The notes under the pieces are model-generated. The model saw only the letters and a program-made list of their open reading frames with translations, did no database searches and was not told the origin of the DNA. A program made the position numbers and the translations under genes. This document shows, in pieces, positions 7,865 through 17,138 of a stretch of 64,000 nucleotides of DNA. Each line of letters begins with the position of its first letter. The first letter of the stretch is position 1. Source of the stretch: AP-15 sp963832875 (GTDB taxonomy: Bacteria; Pseudomonadota; Alphaproteobacteria; ATCC43930; CGMCC-115725); NCBI GenBank assembly GCA_963832875.1, contig CAWHWB010000011.1:92627-156626 (forward strand), given 5' to 3'.

Positions 7865-9319
7865 TCATCCCACACTGCCTTCGAGGCTGACGGCGAGCAG
7901 CTTTTGCGCCTCGACCGCAAATTCCATCGGCAATTCCTTCAAGACTTCCTTGCAGAAGCCATTGACGATCAGCGATACCGCGTCCTCGGTGCTCAATCCC
8001 CGCTGGCGGCAATAGAACAGCTGGTCGTCACTGATCTTCGAGGTAGTCGCCTCGTGCTCGACCCGGGCCGAGGGGTTGCGCACCTCGATATAGGGGACGG
8101 TGTGGGCGCCGCAGCGCTCGCCGATCAGAAGCGAGTCGCATTGCGTGTGGTTGCGCGCGCCCTCGGCCCGCGGCTGAACGCGAACGAGGCCGCGATAGGT
8201 GTTCTGACCGCGTCCGGCCGAAATCCCCTTCGAGACGATCGTCGAGCGCGTGTTCTTACCGATATGGGTCATCTTGGTCCCGGTATCGGCTTGCTGGCGA
8301 TTGTTGGTGATCGCCACCGAATAGAATTCGCCGACCGAATCGTCGCCCTCCAGAATGCAGCTCGGGTATTTCCAGGTGATCGCCGACCCGGTCTCGACCT
8401 GGGTCCACGAGATCTTGGCCCGCGCGCCGCGGCAGGCGCCGCGCTTGGTCACGAAATTGTAGATGCCGCCCCGGCCCTCGGCGTCGCCCGGATACCAGTT
8501 CTGCACGGTCGAATATTTGATCTGCGCGTCCTCGCGCGCGACGAGCTCCACGACGGCGGCGTGCAGCTGGTTCTCGTCGCGCTGCGGTGCGGTGCAGCCT
8601 TCGAGATAGCTGACATAGGCGCCCTGGTCGGCGACCAGAAGGGTGCGTTCGAACTGGCCGCTCTTGGCCGCATTGATGCGGAAATAAGTGCTCAATTCCA
8701 TCGGGCAGCGCACGCCCGGCGGGATATAGGCAAACGAGCCGTCGCTGAACACCGCCGAGTTCAACGCCGCGAAGAAATTGTCGTTCTGCGGCACCACGGT
8801 GCCGAGATATTTGCGGACCAGATCGGGGTGCTCGCGGACCGCCTCGCCAAACGAACAGAAGATGATGCCGAGTTTGCCCAGCTCTTCCTTGAACGTCGTC
8901 GCCACCGAGATGCTGTCAAACACGGCGTCGACCGCGACCCCGGCCAAAGCCTCGCGCTCGCGCAGCGGGATGCCGAGCTTTTCATAGGTGCGCAGCAGTT
9001 CGGGATCGACCTCGCCCAGGGATTTCGGGCCGGCGTTCTGCCGGGGCGCCGAATAATAGGTCGCGGCCTGATAGTCGATCGGCTGCAGGTTGAGCTTGGC
9101 CCAATTGGGCGGCGTCATCTTTTCCCAGGCGCGAAACGCGGCGAGCCGCCATTCGAGCAACCATGGGGGCTCGCCCTTTTTGGCCGAGATGAAAGCCACC
9201 GTTTCCTCGCTGAGGCCCGGCGGCGCTTCGTCGGCTTCGATATCGGTGACGAAACCGTATTTGTAGCCGGCTTGCGTCAGCGAACGGACGGTTCCGAGTG
9301 TGTCGGTCGAAGCAGTCAT
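7865..9319 (-). CDS. sufB: SufB, Fe-S cluster assembly scaffold
   Basis: This 484-residue beta-helix scaffold on which the nascent cluster forms has the family blocks AAVVELVAREDAQIKYSTVQN, GKNTRSTIVSKGISAGRGQ, and the C-terminal CRQRGLSTEDAVSLIVNGFC with its conserved cysteines. Length is typical. It is the first structural gene after the Rrf2 regulator, 18 bases downstream, and heads the suf structural genes. Confidence 0.95.
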   Translation of the reverse strand: MTASTDTLGTVRSLTQAGYKYGFVTDIEADEAPPGLSEETVAFISAKKGEPPWLLEWRLAAFRAWEKMTPPNWAKLNLQPIDYQAATYYSAPRQNAGPKSLGEVDPELLRTYEKLGIPLREREALAGVAVDAVFDSISVATTFKEELGKLGIIFCSFGEAVREHPDLVRKYLGTVVPQNDNFFAALNSAVFSDGSFAYIPPGVRCPMELSTYFRINAAKSGQFERTLLVADQGAYVSYLEGCTAPQRDENQLHAAVVELVAREDAQIKYSTVQNWYPGDAEGRGGIYNFVTKRGACRGARAKISWTQVETGSAITWKYPSCILEGDDSVGEFYSVAITNNRQQADTGTKMTHIGKNTRSTIVSKGISAGRGQNTYRGLVRVQPRAEGARNHTQCDSLLIGERCGAHTVPYIEVRNPSARVEHEATTSKISDDQLFYCRQRGLSTEDAVSLIVNGFCKEVLKELPMEFAVEAQKLLAVSLEGSVG

Positions 9320-9337
9320 GCGGATGTTTTTCGCTCG

Positions 9338-9787
9338 TCAGGTTGGGGCGTGGACGGTCGCGGCCGGCCGGCGCGGCACGAAGGCCGCCGGCGTGATCAT
9401 CGCGTCGAGCGAGACCGCGGCCAATGCCTGCGCGACCGCAAGGTTGATCGCTGCCCAGTGCGGCCGGGTCGGGCAAAAATTGGTGCGCGTGCATTCGGCG
9501 ACATGGACCGAGCATTGGGTCAGCCCGATATCGCCGTCGATCGCGGCGACGACCGCGGCGACCGAGATCGCGTTTGCCCGGCGCGCCAGGCGATAGCCGC
9601 CGGCGGCGCCGCGCGTCGCCGTGACCAGTCCGGCATGCGCCAATGCCTTCAAGATTTTGGCGACGGTCGCGCGCGGCAGCATGGTCTCGTCGGCGAGTGC
9701 CGAGGCGGTCAGCTGGCGATCGGGGTCGGCCGCCAGATGTGTAGCGACGATGACGCCGTAATCCGCGAGCTTGCTGAGGATGATCAT
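9338..9787 (-). CDS. Rrf2-family Fe-S-sensing regulator of the SUF operon
   Basis: This 149-residue Rrf2/IscR-like repressor has a winged helix (about residues 1-60) including SALADETMLPRATVAKILKAL and the TRGAAGGYRLAR wing. Three cysteines follow in QCSVHVAEC and TRTNFC, the usual cluster ligands of this family (C-x7-C-x5-C here). The ATG at 9785-9787 fits the family N terminus; an open frame upstream is probably spurious. As first gene of the suf operon it likely senses Fe-S status and autoregulates. IscR and SufR-type orthologues cannot be separated by eye. Confidence 0.9.
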   Translation of the reverse strand: MIILSKLADYGVIVATHLAADPDRQLTASALADETMLPRATVAKILKALAHAGLVTATRGAAGGYRLARRANAISVAAVVAAIDGDIGLTQCSVHVAECTRTNFCPTRPHWAAINLAVAQALAAVSLDAMITPAAFVPRRPAATVHAPT

Positions 9788-9826
9788 CGCATTTGGCCCA
9801 AACGACACCGGTCGAACAAGCGAATT

Positions 9827-9843
9827 CGGACCGGATTGGTCCG
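9827..9843. promoter_or_regulatory. Candidate Rrf2 operator upstream of suf operon
   Basis: A perfect inverted repeat CGGACC-GGATT-GGTCCG lies 40 bases before the rrf2 start codon. On the minus strand a TTGACC (9870-9875) and a TATA-rich stretch (9843-9851) lie just upstream of it. Their spacing is not ideal, so the promoter is tentative, but the palindrome is well placed for repression. Confidence 0.45.
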
Positions 9844-10021
9844 CTATAGATCGTCGCTCGATCGGCATGGGTCAAGTCGTAAATCGCGGGATAGGGCGTC
9901 GCCCGCTCGGTTCGGGCCGCTTGCTGTCTTCGCCCGCGGATCCCACTTGATCATCGTTGACGACACGATCGGCCGCTCCTCGCTTGATTCCGCTCGGCAT
10001 GCACGTTTCCTGTGACGCAAC

Positions 10022-10699
10022 ATGAAGCTGCTGGTCGTCGAGGACGATCGCGAAACCGCCTCTTATCTAGCAAAGGGGCTGGGCGAGAGCGGCTATACGA
10101 TCGACCGCGCCCAAGACGGACGCGAGGGGCTGTTTTTGGCGAGCTCGGGCGGCTACGACGCGATCGTGCTCGACCGCATGCTGCCGGGGATGGACGGGCT
10201 CTCGATGCTGAGCGCGCTGCGTGCGGCCGAGATCGGCACCCCGGCGCTGATCTTGAGCGCGCTCGGAAGCGTCGATGACCGGGTCAAGGGCTTGCGCGCC
10301 GGCGGCGATGATTATCTGGTCAAGCCGTTCGCCTTCAGCGAACTGTTGGCCCGGCTCGAAGCGCTGCTGCGCCGCGGCTCGGCAGGACAGACGACGACGG
10401 TGCTGCGGGTGGCCGATCTCGAGCTCGACCTGTTGACCCGATCGGTCAGACGCGGTGGCAAGCCGATCGATCTGTTGCCGCGCGAGTTCCGGCTGCTCGA
10501 ATACCTGATGCGCAACGCCGGTCATGTAGTGACCCGCACGATGCTGCTGGAGCAGGTCTGGGACTATCATTTCGATCCGCAGACCAATGTCGTCGACGTC
10601 CATGTCAGCCGGCTGCGGCAAAAAATCGACCGGAATTTCGTCCGGCCGCTGCTGCACACGGTGCGCGGCGCCGGCTACTGCCTGCGCCCGGCGGATTAG
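10022..10699 (+). CDS. OmpR/PhoB-family response regulator
   Basis: The 225-residue protein has a receiver domain (about 1-115) with acidic pocket E7-D8-D9, phospho-acceptor D51 (VLDRMLPGMDG) and the lysine of LVKPF, followed by an OmpR winged helix (about 125-222: LLPREFRLLEYL, VWDYHFDPQTNVVDVHVSRLRQKID). It lies 23 bases before its partner sensor kinase and diverges from the SUF operon. The regulon is unknown; the QTNVVDVHVSRLR form recalls heavy-metal and envelope regulators, but no target can be inferred. Confidence 0.93.
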   Translation: MKLLVVEDDRETASYLAKGLGESGYTIDRAQDGREGLFLASSGGYDAIVLDRMLPGMDGLSMLSALRAAEIGTPALILSALGSVDDRVKGLRAGGDDYLVKPFAFSELLARLEALLRRGSAGQTTTVLRVADLELDLLTRSVRRGGKPIDLLPREFRLLEYLMRNAGHVVTRTMLLEQVWDYHFDPQTNVVDVHVSRLRQKIDRNFVRPLLHTVRGAGYCLRPAD

Positions 10700-10722
10700 A
10701 CCCGGCCGAGCGAGAGCCCTCG

Positions 10723-12162
10723 ATGGTCGCCGAAAAGCTGCTGCTCCCCGCCGCGCGATCCTGGTCCGCGCCGCGCCGGTTTCCGGCAAATCTGCGGCGG
10801 CTGGTGCGCACCCACGCCTTTCGCCTGGCCGCGCTCTATTTCCTGGTATTTGCCGCCTCAGTATTGGGCGTGCTCTTTTTCGTCTATTGGACCAGCGCCG
10901 ATTTCGTCGAGCGCCAGACCGAGGCGACGCTCGATGCCGAGATCACCGGGCTGGCCGAACAATATGCCCAGGGCGGGTTGAGCGGGCTCGTCCAGATTAT
11001 CGCGGCGCGCAGCCCCGGCGACCGCGGCGATGCCATGCTGTATCTGATCACCGACCCCAACGGTCAACCCCTCGCCGGCAACATCGCCGCCTGGCCCTCG
11101 GGGGTGCCGGCGCGCCCGGGCTGGCTGTCGTTCACGGTCGAGACCAGGGTCAAGGGGCACCTGAAGATCGACCCAGCGCGCGGGCGGCTGATCATCATTG
11201 CCGGCGGCTACCGCCTGCTGGTCGGCCGCGACATCCGCGACGCGGCGGCGTTTCGCGACCGGGTCAAGCTGACGCTGTTATGGTCCGGGCTGGTGGCGCT
11301 CGGGGTCGGGGTGTTGGGCGGTGCCGCGATGAGCCGCAACCTGTTGCGCCGGGTCGAATTGGTCAACCGCACCAGCGAGCGGGTGATGGCCGGGAACTTG
11401 TCCGATCGCGTGCCGGTTGAGGGAACCAGCGACGAATTCGATCAGCTCGCCGCCAATCTCAATCGCATGCTCGACCAGATCGAGCGGCTGATGACGGCGA
11501 TGCGCGAGGTGACCGACGATGTCGCCCACGATCTCAAAACCCCGCTCGCGCGGCTGCGCGCCCGGCTCGAGCTGGCCCTGATCGGGTCGACGGAGGGTTC
11601 CGCTCAGAGCGAGGCGATCCGAGCCGCGATCGACGAGGCCGACCGGCTGCTGGCGACCTTCAACGCGCTGCTCGGCATCGCGGAAGCCGAGGCGGGTGCG
11701 GGCCCCGACCAGACCGGCCCCGTCGATCTGTCAGAAGTTGCGCGAAGAGCGGCCGAGTTTTATGAGCCGGTGGCCGAAGAACAGGGATTTACCTTGTCGC
11801 TGATGGTCGAGCCCGGCATCAGGATCCGCGGCGACCGGCATCTGTTGTCGCAGGCGATCGCCAATCTGCTCGACAACGCGCTCAAATACGCCGGTGGCGG
11901 CGATCTACAGATCCGCGTGTTCGCGGCCGAGGGGCGCGCCGTTCTCGAAGTCGCCGATCGCGGGCCGGGGATTGCCGAAGCCCATCGCGAGAGCGTGCTC
12001 GATCGCTTTGTGCGCTTGGAGCCGAGCCGCAACACCCCGGGCAACGGGCTCGGGCTCAGCCTGGTGCGCGCGGTCGCCCGGCGCCACCACGGCGGCGTGG
12101 CTCTCGCCGACAATCGGCCCGGCCTGACGGTCCGGCTCGAATTCCCGGTGCTGCGAGCCTGA
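10723..12162 (+). CDS. Membrane sensor histidine kinase
   Basis: This 479-residue class-I kinase has a first transmembrane segment at about residues 33-55, a periplasmic sensor region (about 56-183), a second transmembrane segment (about 184-204), a HAMP linker (about 205-258), a DHp helix with phospho-acceptor H269 in VAHDLKTPLARLR, and an HATPase domain with N box (NLLDNALKYA), G1 (DRGPGI) and G2 (GNGLGLSLVRAVARRH). It phosphorylates the preceding regulator. The periplasmic ligand is unknown. Confidence 0.93.
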   Translation: MVAEKLLLPAARSWSAPRRFPANLRRLVRTHAFRLAALYFLVFAASVLGVLFFVYWTSADFVERQTEATLDAEITGLAEQYAQGGLSGLVQIIAARSPGDRGDAMLYLITDPNGQPLAGNIAAWPSGVPARPGWLSFTVETRVKGHLKIDPARGRLIIIAGGYRLLVGRDIRDAAAFRDRVKLTLLWSGLVALGVGVLGGAAMSRNLLRRVELVNRTSERVMAGNLSDRVPVEGTSDEFDQLAANLNRMLDQIERLMTAMREVTDDVAHDLKTPLARLRARLELALIGSTEGSAQSEAIRAAIDEADRLLATFNALLGIAEAEAGAGPDQTGPVDLSEVARRAAEFYEPVAEEQGFTLSLMVEPGIRIRGDRHLLSQAIANLLDNALKYAGGGDLQIRVFAAEGRAVLEVADRGPGIAEAHRESVLDRFVRLEPSRNTPGNGLGLSLVRAVARRHHGGVALADNRPGLTVRLEFPVLRA

Positions 12163-12195
12163 CGGCTCGCCGGCCTGACGATCCCGCGGGCCTGA

Positions 12196-12402
12196 CTATT
12201 CGCCGGCGGTGTCGGGGCCGTCGTTGTCCTGCCGGTCGCGGTCTTCGATGCGGCGCGCGGTTTCCACCATCATTTCGCGCAGCTCGTGCCGATCGAGCCC
12301 GGCGCTGCGCAACACCGGCCGCATGACCTCGTCGGCGAGCAGATCGTCGAGGCTTGGCCGGTAACGGCAGCAGGCGATGCGCTCGTCCATGTTGTCCTCC
12401 AT
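12196..12402 (-). CDS. Small conserved hypothetical protein, up to 68 aa
   Basis: The protein reads MDERIACCRYRPSLDDLLAD and continues with a charged helix ending in an acidic tail. A Cys-Cys pair follows the start. A GGAGG five bases before the second ATG (12388-12390) suggests the true start may be there, giving 64 residues; the first ATG is at 12400-12402. It is convergent with the kinase gene. The strong ribosome site and compact composition argue for a real protein, but I know no function for it. Confidence 0.6.
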   Translation of the reverse strand: MEDNMDERIACCRYRPSLDDLLADEVMRPVLRSAGLDRHELREMMVETARRIEDRDRQDNDGPDTAGE

Positions 12403-12631
12403 GTCCTTCAGTTCTATGCAGCATCAACGTAAAGCATGACCTCTTTATGTCCTTGGATCGGAATTTTCGCGGCAATCGTCCACATCTCCGCCTCTTTTCC
12501 CGTGCGAATAGAAACTCGACATCGCGCGGCGCCGGACCGCGGCCCGCTCATTGCGCCGGAGAAGAATTGACGAATCCTAAAGAAGCCGCGCGGCGGTCCC
12601 CGTCCGCTGCTCTCGCTACCTGCCTGAGATA

Positions 12632-13477
12632 TTAAGGCGCGAGATCGGTGTAGGTGGCGAGCTCGATGCCGAGGGCATCGATGCGCTCGCGGACCGCCGG
12701 GCTCAGCAAGGCCGCCAACTCGTCGCAGTGGTGATATTCCGGCATCGCCTCGGCGAGGCGCGGCGTGCGGCGGGCCGCCGGGTGAAAATAGATTTCGCTC
12801 AACCCGTCGGGCAGGTGCGGGAGCAATCGCAGCACTCGGTCTTCGGTCATGCCGCCGCTCCAGGCGAGGCCGAGGACATGGTCGTTGACCTGCAATCCGG
12901 CGTGACGCAGCCGCCGCCGCAGCCGCTCGACCCACGGCCGGTAGAGCGGCGTCGGGTAGCGTTCTTGCGGAAAGGCGCGGCGTAGTGCCGCGACCGGCTC
13001 GGAGGGAACCCGCACCGCCGTCATGCCGTAGTCGCGACCGATTTCGACGATCAGCGCGGCGACGGTCGGATGCAGCTGCATGTGCTTGTGTGCATTGACG
13101 TGGTCGAGCGCTAGACCGGTCGCGCGAAAGGCCGCGAATTGCGCGTCGATTTCGAGCGCCAGCTGACGCCGGACTTGGGGCAGCAGAAAGAACCTGAAAC
13201 CGGCGCGAGCCATGTTCCGGTCGAATTGGCCGTCGCCGCCGACCAGCCCCGCGATCACCGCCGCCGGCGACACCGGGCAGCCGTCAACCAGGACCAGATG
13301 GAGCCCGACCCGCAGCCCGGGCAGCCGCCGGGCGCGCGCCGCCGCATCCCCCGCCGCCGGTGCTCCGACCATCAGGCTGGCGGTCGACAGGATGCCGCGC
13401 CGATATGCGGTTTCGACGGCTTCGTTGACCGCCGGGTCGAGCCCGAAATCGTCGGCGCAGACGATCAGCCGCTTCAG
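12632..13477 (-). CDS. hpnK: HpnK, hopanoid N-acetylglucosamine deacetylase (ChbG/YdjC fold), CTG start
   Basis: HpnK removes the acetyl group from N-acetylglucosaminyl-bacteriohopanetetrol. The family N terminus KRLIVCADDFGLDPAVNEAV, with the metal-binding Asp pair, is encoded only if translation starts above the first ATG. No ATG, GTG or TTG is in frame there. A CTG at 13475-13477 overlaps the hpnJ stop as CTGA and has GGGAG eight bases upstream, so coupled initiation at CTG (281 aa) is the best reading. Other landmarks are VGLHLVLVDG and the HVNAHKHMQLHP metal motif. It is the last gene of hpnI-J-K. Confidence 0.88.
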   Translation of the reverse strand: MKRLIVCADDFGLDPAVNEAVETAYRRGILSTASLMVGAPAAGDAAARARRLPGLRVGLHLVLVDGCPVSPAAVIAGLVGGDGQFDRNMARAGFRFFLLPQVRRQLALEIDAQFAAFRATGLALDHVNAHKHMQLHPTVAALIVEIGRDYGMTAVRVPSEPVAALRRAFPQERYPTPLYRPWVERLRRRLRHAGLQVNDHVLGLAWSGGMTEDRVLRLLPHLPDGLSEIYFHPAARRTPRLAEAMPEYHHCDELAALLSPAVRERIDALGIELATYTDLAP

Positions 13478-14901
13478 CCGGTCAACTCCCGGTGGCGCAG
13501 AAAATGGAAGAACTCGACGCCTTCGCGCAGGCGGCGGCGCATCATCTGCGGGCTCCTGAGCATCTCGGCGACGAGCGAGGCGATCTTTTTGCGGCGAAAG
13601 TAGAAGCGCTTGTAGAAGGTCTCCAGCGACTGGAATATCTCGGTATGCGATAAATGCGGATATTGCAGCGGTGCGATCTGCACCCCGCTCTCGTCGATCA
13701 ATTCGGCATGCCTGAGATCGAGCCAGCCGTTCTCGACCGCCTCACGATAGAGAGCGGTGCCGGGATAGGGTGCGGCCAGCGATACCTGGATCGTGTGCGG
13801 GTTGATCTCGCCGGCAAAGCGAATGGTTTCCTCGATCGTCTCCCGGGTTTCGCCGGGGAGGCCGAGAATAAAGGTGCCGTGGATCGTAATGCCGAGCTCG
13901 TGACAGTCTTTGGTAAAGCGCCGGGCGATATCGACGCGCATCCCTTTTTTGATGTTGTTCAGGATCTGCTGGTTGCCGGTTTCGTAACCGACAAGCAGCA
14001 GCCGCAGTCCGTTGTCGCGCAGAATTTCGAGCGTCCCGCGCGGCACGTTGGCCTTGGCGTTGCACGACCAGGTGACCCCGAGCCGGCCCATCTCGCGGGC
14101 GATCGCCTCGGCGCGCGGGCGGTCGTCGGTAAAGGTGTCGTCGTCGAAAAAGAACTCCTTGACCTGCGGAAACCAGGATTTCGCCAGCCGGATCTCCTCG
14201 ATCACATGGCCGACGCTGCGCACCCGGTAGCGGTGGCCGCCGACCGTCTGCGGCCACAGGCAGAAGGTGCATTTCGAGCGGCAGCCCCGCCCGGTGTAAA
14301 GCGACAAATAAGGATGCTGCAGATAGCCGATGAAATAGTCCTCAACCCTGAGGTCGCGCCGGTAGACCTCGCTGACGAACGGCAGCTGGTCCATGTCTTC
14401 GAGGGTGGCGCGGTCGCGGTTGTGGCTGACGCCGCCGCTACCGTTGCGCCAGCTCAGCCCGTCGATCGCGTCGAACGCGCGGCCGTCGGCCACTTCCTTG
14501 ATCGTGAAATCGAATTCCTCGCGAGCCACAAAGTCGAGCGCCGCCGAGGCTTTGAGGCTATCTGCCGGCTCGACCGCGACCTTGGCCCCGACCATGCCGA
14601 TTTTTAAATGGGGGTTCGCGTCCTTCAACGCCGCGGCGACCTTGACGTCGGAGGCGAAGGACGGGGTCGAGGTATGCAGCACCGCCAGCTCGTAGGCGCT
14701 GGCGAGCGGCACGATATCGGTGAGCTTGAGGCGCGCCGGCGGAGCATCGACGAGGCGGCTCTCAGGAACCAGTGCGGCCGGCTGGGCAAGCCAAGTCGGA
14801 TACCAGAACGAACGGATCTCCCGCCGCGCCTGATAGCGGGAGCCGGCGCCGCCGTCGAACCCGTCGAACGAAGGCGGGTGCAGGAACAGGGTCTTCATCA
14901 T
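13474..14901 (-). CDS. hpnJ: HpnJ, hopanoid radical SAM protein (cyclitol ether ring contraction)
   Basis: This 475-residue B12-binding-type radical SAM protein has an N-terminal Rossmann-like region (about 1-190) and a radical SAM core with C207, C211 and C214 (GRGCRSKCTFC). FFFDDDTFT and GTFILGLPGETRETIEET follow. Known HpnJ converts glucosaminyl-BHT to the BHT cyclitol ether. The ATG at 14899-14901 overlaps the hpnI stop (ATGA). The C-terminal RHRELTG runs into the hpnK start. Longer upstream frames lie within hpnI and are shadows. Confidence 0.93.
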   Translation of the reverse strand: MMKTLFLHPPSFDGFDGGAGSRYQARREIRSFWYPTWLAQPAALVPESRLVDAPPARLKLTDIVPLASAYELAVLHTSTPSFASDVKVAAALKDANPHLKIGMVGAKVAVEPADSLKASAALDFVAREEFDFTIKEVADGRAFDAIDGLSWRNGSGGVSHNRDRATLEDMDQLPFVSEVYRRDLRVEDYFIGYLQHPYLSLYTGRGCRSKCTFCLWPQTVGGHRYRVRSVGHVIEEIRLAKSWFPQVKEFFFDDDTFTDDRPRAEAIAREMGRLGVTWSCNAKANVPRGTLEILRDNGLRLLLVGYETGNQQILNNIKKGMRVDIARRFTKDCHELGITIHGTFILGLPGETRETIEETIRFAGEINPHTIQVSLAAPYPGTALYREAVENGWLDLRHAELIDESGVQIAPLQYPHLSHTEIFQSLETFYKRFYFRRKKIASLVAEMLRSPQMMRRRLREGVEFFHFLRHRELTG

Positions 14902-16034
14902 CGAACCTGGTCTCCGTCGACTGTCATATGCCCGCTCGGCTCCACTCGAAAGTTCTGGTCGCGCCAGAACACTCGGCGTCCGAAGAAGCTGGCGACGAAT
15001 ACCGCGAACGACAAGGCGTCGCGCGCCGGGAGCAGCCAGGGCCGGGGCATCGGCCATCCGAGCGCGCCGGCCGTCACCTTGACACTGCCCCATCTCGCCA
15101 AAAACGTGATCGCGAGAAAGACAAAGGCGGTCAAGCCAAATCCGGTGACAGCGGCGGCCAGCGCGGCCACAGCCAGCGGATGAGTGACGATCGATCCGGC
15201 GTAGCCCAACGGAGCCACCCCGCGCACGGTGCGCGCCCAGCGCAGCTCGTGACGCCATAATGCCGCGAGCGACGGCTCACTAACTCGCGCTTCGACGACA
15301 TAACGCGACAGCGCCACGCCGAGGCCAAGGGCGCGGACCGCCTCGCCGATGCGGTGATCGTCGGCAAGCTCGTCGCGAAATCGGGCGAAGCCGCCGATGC
15401 GCTCGAGAGTCTGGCGGCGCAGCGCGATCGTGGCGCCAAAGCAGCCGCCGCCGATGCCCAGAGCCTCGTCGACCAGAGCGCCGGGGAAAAACGTGAAGTT
15501 GATCTGCTGCGCTCCGATCTCGGACCAGATGCCGCCGGCCGACACCCCCCGATAGAGGCAGGTGACGATGCCGATGCCGGGATCGATCAACGGCGCGGTG
15601 ATCGCGGCCAGATAGCGCCGGTCCACCCGCATATCGCTGTCGGCCAGCACCAGGGTGTCGTGCCGCGCCGCTGGCAGCATGTTCTCGAGGTTCGACACCT
15701 TGCGATTGCTGCCGCGGATCTGCCGGTCGACGACGAGCGCGACGTCGTCGGGAAAGTCGCGGATCAGTGCCTGGGCGGCGTCGAGAGCGCCGTCCCGCGG
15801 GTCGTCGACGCCCAGCACGATCTGCCGCTCCGCATAATCCTGCTCGGCGAACGACCGCAGGTTTGCGTAGAGGCCGGGCTCCGCGCCATGCAGCGGCTTC
15901 AAGATCGAAACCGGCGGCTCGACCGCTGCGACCGGCGCGTCGCGCCGGGCGAAGCGCACGACTGCCAGCGCCGCGCCGACCAGATAGACCCAGCCTGGGA
16001 GGAGCAAAATAGCGATAATCAGCGTTTGGTTCAT
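14898..16034 (-). CDS. hpnI: HpnI, hopanoid glycosyltransferase
   Basis: The 378-residue membrane GT2-type glycosyltransferase transfers N-acetylglucosamine to bacteriohopanetetrol in known systems. It has an N-terminal transmembrane helix (about 5-27), a catalytic domain with VSILKPLHG, VLGVDDPRDGA and LADSDMRVD, the acceptor-side ELADDHRIG, RHELRWARTVR (QxxRW-like), and two to three C-terminal transmembrane segments (about 275-355). It heads the minus-strand hpnI-J-K operon, with overlapping stop and start codons, and diverges from ispH-hpnH. Confidence 0.92.
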   Translation of the reverse strand: MNQTLIIAILLLPGWVYLVGAALAVVRFARRDAPVAAVEPPVSILKPLHGAEPGLYANLRSFAEQDYAERQIVLGVDDPRDGALDAAQALIRDFPDDVALVVDRQIRGSNRKVSNLENMLPAARHDTLVLADSDMRVDRRYLAAITAPLIDPGIGIVTCLYRGVSAGGIWSEIGAQQINFTFFPGALVDEALGIGGGCFGATIALRRQTLERIGGFARFRDELADDHRIGEAVRALGLGVALSRYVVEARVSEPSLAALWRHELRWARTVRGVAPLGYAGSIVTHPLAVAALAAAVTGFGLTAFVFLAITFLARWGSVKVTAGALGWPMPRPWLLPARDALSFAVFVASFFGRRVFWRDQNFRVEPSGHMTVDGDQVR

Positions 16035-16169
16035 GGCAGGCGCGTCACACTCGGTTGCGATTGCACGTGCAGGGAGAACGGAGTTGTGGCAGGGATGTGA
16101 TGCTCACCCATATGCATCCTGTCGCAGGCCGGGCCGTTGCGATGTGGCGAGGGAGGCGAGATCAAGATC

Positions 16170-17102
16170 ATGCGGGTCGTGCTAGCTCAGCCGCGAGGCT
16201 TCTGCGCCGGGGTCGAACGGGCGATCGAGATCGTCGAGCGGGCGCTCGAGAAATACGGACCGCCGATCTATGTCCGCCATGAGATTGTCCATAACCGCCA
16301 CGTTGTCGAGCGGCTGCGCGGCAAAGGGGCGCATTTCGTCGACGAGATCGACGAGGTGCCGCCCGGCAGCGTCACCATCTTCAGCGCCCACGGCGTGGCC
16401 AGCACGATCGAGAAGCGCGCCGCGCTGCGCGGGCTGCCGGTGATCGACGCCACCTGTCCGCTGGTCTCCAAGGTTCATATCGAAGGGCAGCGCTATGCCA
16501 ATCAGGGCCGCGAGATCATCCTGATCGGCCATGCCGGTCATCCGGAGATCGTCGGGACGATGGGACGAATCGTCGGTCGCGTGCATCTGATCTCCAGTCC
16601 CGAGGAGGTCGCCGGGCTGCGGGTGTCCGATCCGGACAAGCTAGCTTTCATCACCCAGACAACGCTCAGCGTCGACGATACACGCGCGGTCATCGAGGCG
16701 CTGAAGGCCCGATTTCCGACGATCGTCGGCCCGGACACCAAGGACATCTGCTACGCCACGCAGAACCGGCAGCGGGCGGCGCGGGAACTCGCCGCGGTCG
16801 TCGATGTTGTGCTGGTGGTCGGCGCGCCGAACAGCTCGAACTCGAATCGGCTGCGCGAGATCGCGGCGGAAAGCGGGGTGCCGAGCTATTTGATCGAGGA
16901 CGCCGCGGCGCTCGATCGGCGCTGGGTCGAGGGTGCGAACGCTGTCGGCATCACCGCCGGCGCGTCGGCTCCGGCCGAGCTCGTCGAGGCGCTGATCGAC
17001 CGGCTGCGCGAGATCCGCGAGATCGAGGTCGCGGTGCTTCCGGGGGTCACCGAGAACGTGCGCTTCCGGATGCCGCCGCAGCTTGCCGAAACCGCCGGTT
17101 GA
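16170..17102 (+). CDS. ispH: IspH, 4-hydroxy-3-methylbut-2-enyl diphosphate reductase
   Basis: IspH makes IPP and DMAPP in the last step of the MEP pathway with a [4Fe-4S] centre. Ligand cysteines C12 (RGFCAGV), C96 (DATCPLV) and C194 (KDICYATQNRQ) are all present, and length (310 aa) is normal. The ATG at 16170 is chosen for its family N terminus; an in-frame TTG at 16137 gives a longer, less likely form. It sits 36 bases before hpnH, so isoprenoid supply and hopanoid side-chain synthesis are probably co-transcribed. Confidence 0.95.
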   Translation: MRVVLAQPRGFCAGVERAIEIVERALEKYGPPIYVRHEIVHNRHVVERLRGKGAHFVDEIDEVPPGSVTIFSAHGVASTIEKRAALRGLPVIDATCPLVSKVHIEGQRYANQGREIILIGHAGHPEIVGTMGRIVGRVHLISSPEEVAGLRVSDPDKLAFITQTTLSVDDTRAVIEALKARFPTIVGPDTKDICYATQNRQRAARELAAVVDVVLVVGAPNSSNSNRLREIAAESGVPSYLIEDAAALDRRWVEGANAVGITAGASAPAELVEALIDRLREIREIEVAVLPGVTENVRFRMPPQLAETAG

Positions 17103-17138
17103 GGGCGGCGCGACGCTGATTTTCGACGAGGATTTGCC

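Noticed and set aside
7586..10015. A very long plus-strand ORF (809 aa) opposite sufB and rrf2
   Set aside because: It is antisense to well-recognised genes, has the Arg/Ala/Gly-rich composition of a high-GC shadow frame, and matches no family.
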